Made by a program: the position numbers and the translations under genes
Assembly (NCBI GenBank): GCA_052390415.1
Contig: JBQTGY010000099.1
Span: 1 to 18,426, forward strand
Direction of reading: 5' to 3'
Length of the DNA stretch: 18,426 nt
Source: JANNWF01 sp052390415
GTDB lineage: Bacteria; Pseudomonadota; Gammaproteobacteria; Xanthomonadales; Xanthomonadaceae
Part shown: positions 1 through 6,640 of the stretch, piece after piece
Position numbering within the stretch: the first letter of the stretch is position 1
How the letters are laid out: every line of letters starts with the position of its first letter
Notes under the pieces: model-generated
Database searches by the model: none
What the model was told of the DNA's origin: nothing
The model's input: only the letters and a program-made list of their open reading frames with translations

Positions 1-353
1 AATGGTCGCCGACGTTGATCAACGACTGGAACTTTTCACCGTCGGAACAAGGCGCGTTTTTCAGGGACGTGATGCAGGGAAAAGCCAGAAGCGGATCTGC
101 TGATCCATGACAGCTATTGTCCCGGCGACCCTTGACCTTGGAGCTCTGGCCAACCAGCACTTGAGCACCTGACCAGCGGCTGCCGACCTTTTTTCGGCCA
201 GTCGAAATCGCGTCGGGCCCGGGCAGAGCGGTCGTTCGCCGAGGCTCGATCACGCGCGCAGACGATGCATTGCGAGTGTCGTCCAATCGGGTGTCCAAGG
301 AATCGGGGCAAGATCCAGGGCCCTGATGCAGGAATATCTGGACGACAAAGGCG
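1..353. other. Left edge, no supported gene
   Basis: No convincing gene is visible. Plus-strand frame 3 is open from the window edge to a TGA at 108-110 and could be the last 35 codons of a gene that starts upstream (it would end SGSADP), but I recognise no family. Another plus-strand frame runs open to a TGA at 371-373, inside the following repeat element, and reads like a protein only in its last 15 or so residues (ending NPDIS). The GCCGA/TCGGC stem around 182-198 has its T-run in the loop, so it is not a normal terminator. High GC makes random open frames common here. Confidence 0.4.
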
Positions 354-375
354 TTAACCCGGACATTTCATGAGG
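354..375 (+). repeat. Left terminal inverted repeat
   Basis: This is the left end of the MITE-like element. The core at 358-375 is CCCGGACATTTCATGAGG. The preceding TTAA (354-357) is either part of the repeat (3 of 4 bases match the other end) or a target-site duplication. Confidence 0.65.
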
Positions 376-476
376 GGGTGCGAGTGATCACGTTCGGCGG
401 CTTCGCCGCTACGCGGGGCTGTTGCCCCGAGCGGATTTGCGGCCAGCGCAAGGCGCGCCCGTGAACAAGGGCGCTT

Positions 477-499
477 TGACGAGTCCTGTGGACTCGTCA
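477..499. other. Strong hairpin inside the MITE-like element
   Basis: This is a perfect 10-bp stem, TGACGAGTCC paired with GGACTCGTCA, around the loop TGT. No T-run follows on either strand, so it is not a canonical intrinsic terminator. It is the strongest of several hairpins in the left half of the element and would fold in DNA or RNA. Confidence 0.55.
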
Positions 500-684
500 G
501 CCCGCGGAGAACGCCCCGGCAGGGGCCGGAATGGTGGGCCCATTGCGGCGAGGCGCAACGCAGCGATGGCCGCAAAGACCAAGTGAGCATCGTGCCAGCG
601 GGAAAACGCAGCGAACACTTTGTCATTTTGAATTTCATCACTTTTGACGAGGCGCACCAACGAAGTTCGGGCGTTTTCTCGCGA

Positions 685-706
685 CCTCATGAAATGTCCG
701 GGCTAA
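685..706 (-). repeat. Right terminal inverted repeat
   Basis: The core at 685-702 is the exact reverse complement of the left-end core at 358-375. The bases that follow, CTAA, match the left flank TTAA at three of four positions. Confidence 0.65.
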
Positions 707-865
707 GTGGAGTGCAGGCACGAGCTGCAGCACCAAACCCCTTACGACTTGCCGGATCCAGGCTCATACGTGTGGGAACACGAGTCGAGAAGCCATGCAC
801 GGTAGTAGCCATACGATTGCGGCATCATGTGGCGTTGACGGGTGTTTCATTCCTGGAGTAAGCAG

Positions 866-3277
866 TTGAACAAGGTGACACGGATGTTGCAGACGCTGAT
901 TTGGCTCAGCCTGCCCTTGCTGGGCTTGGCTGAAGGCGCCGAGCCCACGCAACGCGGCTCGCCGATTGCCGAATTTCTGGATAGCCAGGGTCGGCTGCGC
1001 ACGCCCGAGGGTTACACCGGCAGCCTGGACCCCAAGGGTTATCGGATGGTGACCGAAGCTGGGCAGTCGCCGAAGTTTGTTCCAGATTCGGGCGTTTTGC
1101 CCAAAGGCGCCACAGACGGACAGTGGACAGGATTTGGCGGTAATCGGAATGGCTGCGGTGGCAGAATCGACGCAATAGCGTTAATGCCAAACGGCGATTT
1201 TGTAGTGGGAGGTAGATTCTCAATTTGCACCGGGGTCATCGCAAACCACATTGCCCTCTATTCGCCCAGCAGCAATACGTGGTCGAGCTTGGGTACGGGC
1301 AGTGGCAATGGGGTGAGTGGCAATGTCCAAGCCCTCGCCGTATCCGGCAGCGATCTTTATGTCGGTGGCATTTTCACGCAAGCAGGCGGCCTACCGGCCA
1401 ATAACATAGCGCGCTGGGATGGTAGCGCCTGGTCGAGCTTGGGTACGGGCAGCGGCAATGGGGTGAGCGGAAGCGTCGGAGCCCTCGCCGTATCGGGCAG
1501 CGATCTCTATGTCGGTGGCTTTTTCACCCAAGCGGGCGGCGTACCGGCCAATCGCGTAGCGCGCTGGAACGGTAGTGTCTGGTCGAGCTTGGGTACGGGC
1601 AGCGGGATTGGGGTGAATGGCGAAGTCCAAGCCCTCGCGGTATCCGGCGGCGATCTCTATGTCGGGGGAGGATTCACGAATGCGGGCGGGCAACCGGCCA
1701 ATCACCTAGCGCGCTGGGATGGTAGCGTCTGGTCAAGCTTGGGTACGGGCATCAGCAATGGGGTGAATGGCGGTGTCCGTGCTCTCGCGGTATCCGGCAG
1801 CGATCTCTATGTCGGGGGAAGATTCACGAATGCGGGCGGGCAACCGGCCAATCACCTAGCGCGCTGGGATGGTAGCGCCTGGTCGAGCTTGGGTACGGGC
1901 AGCGGGAATGGCATGGATGACCAAGTCCTTGCACTCGCGGTATCCGGCAGCGATCTCTATGTCGGTGGCTCTTTCAAGCAGGCAGGCGGCCTACCGGCCA
2001 ATAGCGTAGCGCGCTGGGATGGTAGCGCCTGGTCGAGCTTGGGTACGGGCAGCGGCATTGGTGTGAATGGTTTTGTCCAAGCCCTCGCCGTAAACGGCAG
2101 CGATCTCTATGTCGGTGGCTTTTTCACCCAAGCGGGCGGCGTATTGGCCAATCTCGTAGCGCGCTGGGATGGTAGCGTCTGGTCGAGCTTGGGTACGGGC
2201 AGCGGCAATGGGGTGAGTGGCTTTGTCCAAGCCCTCGCCGTATCCGGCAGCGATCTCTATGTCGGTGGCCTTTTCACCCAAGCGGGCGGCGTATTGGCCA
2301 ATCACGTAGCGCGCTGGGATGGTAGCGCCTGGTCGAGCTTGGGTACGGGCAGCGGAAATGGGGTGGATGTCCTGGTCTATGCCCTCGCGGTATCCGGCGG
2401 CGATCTTTATGTCGGTGGCGATTTCACGCAAGCGGGCGGCCTACCGGCCAATCACGTGGCGCGTTGGGATGGTAGCGCCTGGTCGAGTTTGGGTACGCGC
2501 AGCGGCAATGGGGTGAATGGTTTTGTCGAAGCCCTCGCGGTGTCCGGCAGCGATCTTTATGTCGGTGGCGATTTCACGCAAGCAGGTGGCCTACCGGCCA
2601 ATGACGTGGCGCGTTGGAATGGTAGCGTCTGGTCGAGCTTGGGTACGGGCAGTGGCAATGGTGTGAATGCTGGCAATGTCCGTGCCCTCGCGGTATCCGG
2701 CAGCGATCTCTATGTCGGTGGCTCTTTCAAGCAAGCAGGCGGACTGCCAGCCAATAACGTAGCGCGCTGGGATGGTAACGTCTGGTCGAGCTTGGGCAGT
2801 GGCGTGGATGAAGGTGCTGTCTGGATAGTCTTTGACCTCGCGGTATCTGGCGGCCATCTCTATGTCGGGGGCCAATTCTTTCTGGCAGGCGGCCAACCGG
2901 CCGATCACGTGGCGCACTGGAACGGTAGCGTCTGGTCGAGCTTGGGCGCCGGCGGCACCGGCATCGGCGATGGTTTTGCAATCGCCCAAGTCCATGCCCT
3001 CGCGGTATCCGGCAGCGATCTTTATGCCGGAGGCTTGTTTACCCAAGCGGGCGGCCTACCGGCCAATTACATAGCACGCTGGGATGGTAGCGCCTGGTCG
3101 AGCTTGGGTACGGGCAGCGGCAATGGGGTGAGTGGAAGCGTCCGAGCACTCGCCGTATCGGGCAGCGATCTCTATGTGGGTGGCTTCTTTGGGACTGCGG
3201 GTGGGCAGGCTTCTTTGAGTATTGCCAAGTGGGGACCTAGTGAAATGATCTTTGTCAATGGTTTCGAGGGAAATTAG
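866..3277 (+). CDS. Secreted beta-propeller-like tandem-repeat protein
   Basis: I chose the TTG start at 866 because GGAG at 855-858 sits 7 bases upstream and the n-region then carries K and R. GTG 842 or ATG 884 (with AAGG upstream) are alternatives. From 866 the product is 803 residues: a signal peptide (about 1-26, hydrophobic LIWLSLPLLGLAEGA), a unique region to about 100, one divergent half-unit, then 13 units of about 50 residues from W139 to about 792. Each unit reads roughly WSSLGTGSGNGV..VQALAV, SGSDLYVGG.FTQAGG, LPANxVARWDGS. The pattern recalls WD/kelch-like propeller blades and the many 'GGxFTxAGGxxANxIAxWDG' secreted proteins, so a surface or extracellular beta-propeller is likely. 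No catalytic motif is visible. The C-terminus MIFVNGFEGN resembles a recurrent 'IFxxGFE' tail of Xanthomonadales exported proteins (recalled, not searched). The function is unknown; adhesion or polymer binding is only a guess. It stands alone, with no operon partner. Confidence 0.85.
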   Translation: MNKVTRMLQTLIWLSLPLLGLAEGAEPTQRGSPIAEFLDSQGRLRTPEGYTGSLDPKGYRMVTEAGQSPKFVPDSGVLPKGATDGQWTGFGGNRNGCGGRIDAIALMPNGDFVVGGRFSICTGVIANHIALYSPSSNTWSSLGTGSGNGVSGNVQALAVSGSDLYVGGIFTQAGGLPANNIARWDGSAWSSLGTGSGNGVSGSVGALAVSGSDLYVGGFFTQAGGVPANRVARWNGSVWSSLGTGSGIGVNGEVQALAVSGGDLYVGGGFTNAGGQPANHLARWDGSVWSSLGTGISNGVNGGVRALAVSGSDLYVGGRFTNAGGQPANHLARWDGSAWSSLGTGSGNGMDDQVLALAVSGSDLYVGGSFKQAGGLPANSVARWDGSAWSSLGTGSGIGVNGFVQALAVNGSDLYVGGFFTQAGGVLANLVARWDGSVWSSLGTGSGNGVSGFVQALAVSGSDLYVGGLFTQAGGVLANHVARWDGSAWSSLGTGSGNGVDVLVYALAVSGGDLYVGGDFTQAGGLPANHVARWDGSAWSSLGTRSGNGVNGFVEALAVSGSDLYVGGDFTQAGGLPANDVARWNGSVWSSLGTGSGNGVNAGNVRALAVSGSDLYVGGSFKQAGGLPANNVARWDGNVWSSLGSGVDEGAVWIVFDLAVSGGHLYVGGQFFLAGGQPADHVAHWNGSVWSSLGAGGTGIGDGFAIAQVHALAVSGSDLYAGGLFTQAGGLPANYIARWDGSAWSSLGTGSGNGVSGSVRALAVSGSDLYVGGFFGTAGGQASLSIAKWGPSEMIFVNGFEGN
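1280..3241 (+). repeat. 13-unit tandem repeat of about 150 bp in the secreted protein gene
   Basis: Tryptophan codons that open each unit fall at 1280, 1430, 1580, 1730, 1880, 2030, 2180, 2330, 2480, 2630, 2783, 2933 and 3095. Spacing is exactly 150 bases for the first nine intervals, then 153, 150 and 162. Units 1-10 are near-identical at the DNA level, for example the block TGGTCGAGCTTGGGTACG recurs with few changes. Units 11-12 and the second half of unit 13 are more diverged. All length changes are multiples of three, so copy-number change by recombination would keep the frame open. Confidence 0.92.
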
Positions 3278-3390
3278 GGCGATAGGCTGGAGGGCGGTAG
3301 ACCCTATGCGTCGGGGGAAGGGTCGCCGACATGAAATCCCACGGCTTTCCAGAGCCCTCGCCAGGTTTCCGCAGCCAGTGGCCCTGCCGA

Positions 3391-4179
3391 TCATCCGAAG
3401 ACCACCATCGACTGGTTCGAGATCGCCGCGAGCATTCCATCGGGTGCCCAGATCAACGTCGACTGGTTGAGATAGCCGTCGGCCGCGGCGAGCATGCGCG
3501 TATCGACGCGCCAGCCCGTCATGCCGGCATCAGGCGAAAGCGCGCCCGGCAGTTCCAGCATCCAGGTCACGGAGGCGCCTGGCGTCGGCCGGTCGAGCAT
3601 CGATAGCGCGACCGGCGGGATGAAGTCGGCGAGCGCGATCAGATGCGCCTCGGTGAATTCGCCGGCGTCGCGAAAATCGAGCAGCACCACGCCCTCGGGC
3701 TGCGGGTGCGCGCTGAACGGCAAGCCGCCGCGGATCCAGCGTGCGTCGAAGTGCTGGGTGAAGCTCGGGACGTGCTGCTCGGCCACGGCACCCATGCGCT
3801 GCGGCGGCTGAGGATCGGCGACGTCGGGGCGCCGCGGCGCGAGGCCAATCTTCGATGCGCGTGGCGCTCCGAAGACACCGATCACGATGGCCAGCGTTTC
3901 GCCGTTCGCGATCAGACGCGCTTCGACCTGGGTGGCGCTCTTGCCGGTGCGCAGCACGTGCGCGCGGGCATTCACCGCTCCGGCCGGGATCGGCGCGATG
4001 AAGGTGGTCTGCAGCGTCCGCAATGGCAGTTCGGGGACCACGGTTCGCATCGCCGCGAGCGCGACCACTACCTGCAGTCCGCCGAATACGCTGCGGCCCT
4101 GCAGCCAGTCGTCGCCAACGAACAGCTGCGCGCTGCCGGCATCGAGCTGCATGCCGCGGAGCATGTCCGACAGGATCAT
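3391..4179 (-). CDS. Acyl-CoA thioesterase family protein (TesB-like)
   Basis: The start is the ATG at 4179, giving 262 residues (MILSDMLRGMQ...). It overlaps the TGA of the upstream gene as ATGA, so translation is probably coupled; no strong ribosome site of its own is visible. The longer upstream open frame is only a shadow of that neighbour. The N-terminal part has the hotdog-fold pattern of the TesB / 4HBT_3 thioesterases: GRSVFGGLQVVVALAAM at about 29-45, then LRTLQTTFIAPIPAGAVNARAHVLRTGKSATQVEARLI. The second half reads as the matching second hotdog domain, ending STLIWAPDGMLAAISNQSMVVFG. Members hydrolyse acyl-CoA thioesters in the cytoplasm; the chain length preferred here cannot be read. 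Pairing with a PEP mutase/isocitrate lyase-like enzyme suggests a small carboxylic-acid or acyl-CoA catabolic role (inference). Confidence 0.85.
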   Translation of the reverse strand: MILSDMLRGMQLDAGSAQLFVGDDWLQGRSVFGGLQVVVALAAMRTVVPELPLRTLQTTFIAPIPAGAVNARAHVLRTGKSATQVEARLIANGETLAIVIGVFGAPRASKIGLAPRRPDVADPQPPQRMGAVAEQHVPSFTQHFDARWIRGGLPFSAHPQPEGVVLLDFRDAGEFTEAHLIALADFIPPVALSMLDRPTPGASVTWMLELPGALSPDAGMTGWRVDTRMLAAADGYLNQSTLIWAPDGMLAAISNQSMVVFG

Positions 4180-4952
4180 GGCGCGATCTGCAGTGTGGCG
4201 CGGGCCGCCTGTTCCAGGGCTGCCATCACCAGCCGATAGGGCTGCGGGCCATGGCTGATGCGTGCCACGCCGAGCCCAGCGAGTGTATCCGGCGGCGGCA
4301 GCGCAGGCAGATACATCACGTTGATCGGCAAGCTCACGGCGGCGCACAGGCGCCCGATCGCGGCCGCGTCGGTCAAGCCGGGCACGAAGTAACCGCTCGC
4401 GCCCGCCTCGGCATAGGCGCGCGCCCGCTCGATTGCCGCATCCACCAGCACGCCGTCGTGCTGGCGCGATTGCAGGAACAGGTCGGTGCGCGCATTGATG
4501 AAGATCGGGATGCCGGCCGCGTCCGCTACCTGCCGCAGTGCGCGCAAACGCGCCGCCTGCTGGTTGATCGGGTACAGCGAACTGGAAGTTTCATCGACCA
4601 CGCGGTCCTCGAAGTTGACGCCAATCGCGCCGGTGTCGAGCACTTCCTTGAAATTCGCGGCCACCGAGTCCGGATCGGAGGCATAGCCGCCTTCGAAGTC
4701 GAGGCTCACCGGCACATCGACGGCGCCGACGATGCGCCGGATATTGGCCAGTGCGAGCGCCAGCGGCATGGCCTCGCCATCGCCGAATCCATGCGCGGCG
4801 GCGACCGACCAGCTGCCGGTCGCAATCGCTCGCGCGCCAGCCTTTGCGATCACCGCGGCGCTGCCGGCATCCCAGGCATTGAACAGCACCAGCGGCAAGC
4901 CTTTGACGTGCATCGCCGCAAATGCGTGGGCTCGACGGATCTGTTCGCTCAT
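4176..4952 (-). CDS. Isocitrate lyase/PEP mutase superfamily protein
   Basis: The protein has 258 residues, and the ATG at 4952 is the first sensible start (MSEQIRRAHAFAAMHVKG). The TIM-barrel pattern of the superfamily is clear: PLVLFNAWDAGSAAVIAKAG near residue 20, an ATGSWSVAAAHGFGDGE loop near 45, VPVSLDFEGGYASD near 80 (acidic, Mg-binding strand), GAIGVNFEDR near 110, and PIFINARTDLFL near 150. It belongs to the short stand-alone branch usually annotated as isocitrate lyase/phosphoenolpyruvate mutase family. It lacks the KKCGH-type loop of true isocitrate lyases, so glyoxylate-cycle activity is unlikely. C-C or C-P bond chemistry on a 2-oxo or 2-hydroxy acid is the family theme; the substrate is unknown. 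The stop overlaps the thioesterase start by 4 bases. The 234 bases upstream (4953-5186) carry no gene, and no clear promoter was found there. Confidence 0.85.
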   Translation of the reverse strand: MSEQIRRAHAFAAMHVKGLPLVLFNAWDAGSAAVIAKAGARAIATGSWSVAAAHGFGDGEAMPLALALANIRRIVGAVDVPVSLDFEGGYASDPDSVAANFKEVLDTGAIGVNFEDRVVDETSSSLYPINQQAARLRALRQVADAAGIPIFINARTDLFLQSRQHDGVLVDAAIERARAYAEAGASGYFVPGLTDAAAIGRLCAAVSLPINVMYLPALPPPDTLAGLGVARISHGPQPYRLVMAALEQAARATLQIAP

Positions 4953-5186
4953 CGGAATGCTCGGCCGGGTCGGCCTTACAGGCTACTCGATACGCGCGGG
5001 TGGTTTCCGCCAACGTCGGCGCAGATCACGCCGCCGCCACGTGGCTGCTATTGGGCATGTTGATCGCGTCGGCAGCTATTTGAATCTCTGTCGACGCATC
5101 CAGTATCCCGATTCCGAAGTCGCTGGTCTGCTGTGCACGATTCCTGATCGCTCAGCCACGCTCCGCAACGGGCGTGAACTGCCCTG

Positions 5187-6503
5187 TCACGCCCGCGCCG
5201 GATCGCCCAGGAACACCCGCGCATAACGCAGTCCGAAATACAGGATGAAGCCGTAACACAGCATCGGCACGATGAAGGACGGTTGCACGCCGGCGCTGTC
5301 GGCCACAAAACCCTGCGCGAACGGAATCAATGCGCCGCCGACGATGGCCATGCAGAGTACGCCGGATCCTTGCCCGGTGCGTTGCCCCAGGCCGTGCAGG
5401 GCGATGCTGAAGATGGTCGGAAACATGATCGAGTTGAACAGGCCGACGGCGAGGATGGCCCACATCACCGCACGCCCTTCGCCCAGAACCGTGAACAGGA
5501 TCAGCAGGATCGCGCAGCCCGCGTTGAAGGCCAAGGTGACGCCGGGGCTGACCTTGCGCATCACTGCAAAGCCGATGAAACGGCCGACCATGGCCAGGCC
5601 CCAGTAGTAGGCGACGTACGTGGCGGCGGTGGCGTGGTCGAGGCCGGCGATGTGCGGCTCGGCAAAGAAGTTGACCAGAAAACTGCCGATACTGACCTCG
5701 GCACCGACGTAAAGGAAGATCGCGACAGCACCCAACACCAGATTGCGCTGACGAAGCAGTGATGACCCGTCATGCGATTCAACCGACGCCGCCGCGTGTT
5801 CGATACGCGGCAGTCGCGCAAAGGCGAAGAACAGTGCCAACAGCAGCAGCGCCCCGGCCAGCATCAGGTAAGGCCCCTGCACGGTGGCCACTTCGGCCGC
5901 GCGATGCGCCGTGCGCTCGACGTCGCTCATGGCAGCGAGATCCGCCTCGCTGATCAGGGCGACGCCGCCGAGGATCAACAGGCCGCCGAACAACGGTCCG
6001 ACGGTGGTTCCCAGCGAATTGAAAGCTTGGGTCAGGGTCAGGCGGCTGGATGCCGTGCGCGGATCGCCGAGCAAGGTGACGAAGGGATTGGCCGCGACCT
6101 GCAGGATGGTGATGCCCGAGGCGAGCACGAACAGGGCGAGCAGGAACAGGGCATAGCCGCTGCTCGCTGCCGGATAGAACAGCGCGCAACCGCAGGACGC
6201 GATCACCAGGCCAGCCACCGCGCCCTTCTGGTAACCGATCTTGCGGACCAGTCCGCCGGCCGGCAGCGAGACCACGAAATAGGCACCAAAGAAGCAGAAC
6301 TGCACCAGCATCGCCTGCACGTAGCTAAGCGTGTAGACCGACTTCAGGTGCGGGATCAACACATCGTTCAGCGAGGTCAGCATCCCCCACATGAAAAACA
6401 GGATGGTGATGATGATCAGGGCGCGGCCATTGGACTGACTGCCAGCAGCGGCCACTCCCGGGTTGATTTGAGCGGCGTCGATTTGAACAGGACTGTGACT
6501 CAT
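5187..6503 (-). CDS. FucP-type MFS sugar transporter (sugar:H+ symporter)
   Basis: The start is the ATG at 6503, with GGGAGGGG 8 bases upstream on the minus strand, giving 438 residues. An in-frame extension to 6689 would run through the promoter and into the LacI gene and is rejected. The first helix has the FucP/glucose-galactose-transporter signature (FFMWGMLTSLNDVLIPHLK), followed by SYVQAMLVQFCFFGAYFVVSLPAG and LQVAANPFVTLLGDPRTASSRLTLTQAFNSLGTT. About twelve hydrophobic segments follow, ending at YGFILYFGLRYARVF. Family members import fucose, glucose, galactose or N-acetylglucosamine with protons across the inner membrane. Divergence from a LacI repressor, with a TGACA-N4-TGTCA operator, is what I recall for NagP/NagR of N-acetylglucosamine uptake in Xanthomonas, so GlcNAc is my leading substrate, held loosely. 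No sugar-metabolism enzyme lies beside it. Confidence 0.88.
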   Translation of the reverse strand: MSHSPVQIDAAQINPGVAAAGSQSNGRALIIITILFFMWGMLTSLNDVLIPHLKSVYTLSYVQAMLVQFCFFGAYFVVSLPAGGLVRKIGYQKGAVAGLVIASCGCALFYPAASSGYALFLLALFVLASGITILQVAANPFVTLLGDPRTASSRLTLTQAFNSLGTTVGPLFGGLLILGGVALISEADLAAMSDVERTAHRAAEVATVQGPYLMLAGALLLLALFFAFARLPRIEHAAASVESHDGSSLLRQRNLVLGAVAIFLYVGAEVSIGSFLVNFFAEPHIAGLDHATAATYVAYYWGLAMVGRFIGFAVMRKVSPGVTLAFNAGCAILLILFTVLGEGRAVMWAILAVGLFNSIMFPTIFSIALHGLGQRTGQGSGVLCMAIVGGALIPFAQGFVADSAGVQPSFIVPMLCYGFILYFGLRYARVFLGDPARA

Positions 6504-6524
6504 GCGTGTTACCCCTCCCAGGGC

Positions 6525-6539
6525 CGTCCGTTGCGGACG
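6525..6539. repeat. Inverted repeat in the transporter leader
   Basis: CGTCCG-TTG-CGGACG is a perfect 6-bp inverted repeat between the transporter's predicted promoter and its ribosome site. The right arm extends to CGGACGTGT (6534-6542), which is the reverse complement of ACACGTCCG at 6587-6595. It could be a second protein site or a short leader hairpin. The function is unknown. Confidence 0.45.
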
Positions 6540-6548
6540 TGTGCCCGG

Positions 6549-6577
6549 ATTGTGCTGGAGCCGGAACGGAATGACAA
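6549..6577 (-). promoter_or_regulatory. Predicted promoter of the sugar transporter
   Basis: On the minus strand, TTGTCA (6577-6572) is followed after 17 bases by CACAAT (6554-6549). This gives 5/6 and 4/6 matches to the sigma-70 boxes. The -35 box lies inside the LacI-type operator. Confidence 0.4.
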
Positions 6578-6585
6578 CGCTGTCA
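6572..6585. promoter_or_regulatory. LacI-family operator, shared by both divergent genes
   Basis: TGACAACGCTGTCA is a near-perfect palindrome (arms TGACAAC and TGACAGC) with the central CpG that is typical of LacI-family operators. It overlaps the predicted -35 boxes of both the transporter (minus) and the regulator (plus), so binding would silence both. This suggests autoregulation plus control of the permease. From memory, the motif closely resembles the Xanthomonas NagR box (AATGACARCGYTGTCATT). Confidence 0.65.
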
Positions 6586-6608
6586 AACACGTCCGAATGT
6601 CTTATAGT
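6580..6608 (+). promoter_or_regulatory. Predicted promoter of the LacI regulator
   Basis: CTGTCA (6580-6585) and TATAGT (6603-6608) are 17 bases apart, matching sigma-70 at 4/6 and 5/6 positions. The -35 box is the right half of the operator palindrome. The transcript would have a short leader before the GGAGAGG ribosome site at about 6629. Confidence 0.5.
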
Positions 6609-6640
6609 GAAAGCCGAATCGAACGACCCGGAGAGGATGT

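Larger units (their letters stand above)
354..706. mobile_element. MITE-like element with terminal inverted repeats
   Basis: The ends are a perfect 18-base inverted repeat, CCCGGACATTTCATGAGG at 358-375 and its reverse complement at 685-702. With one mismatch the match extends to 22 bases (354-375 and 685-706). If the 18-mers are the true ends, the flanks TTAA (354-357) and CTAA (703-706) could be a worn 4-base target duplication. The interior of about 310 bp has no transposase. Its left half is rich in short hairpins: CGGCG/CGCCG at 395-408, CGGGGC/GCCCCG at 414-429, and a 10-bp stem with a 3-base loop at 477-499. The right half (about 585-680) is more AT-rich. Two overlapping minus-strand open frames cross it, but neither resembles a known protein. 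The structure fits a non-autonomous element or an internally deleted insertion sequence; the parent family is not identified. Confidence 0.6.

Noticed and set aside
3..110. Open plus-strand frame from the window edge, possibly the end of a gene
   Set aside because: Only 35 codons are visible and no family is recognisable; chance openness is common at this GC content.
3278..3390. Bulged stem GGCG..ACCCT / AGGGTCGCC between two convergent genes
   Set aside because: The stem is interrupted, the loop is long and no T-run follows on either strand; not convincing as a terminator.
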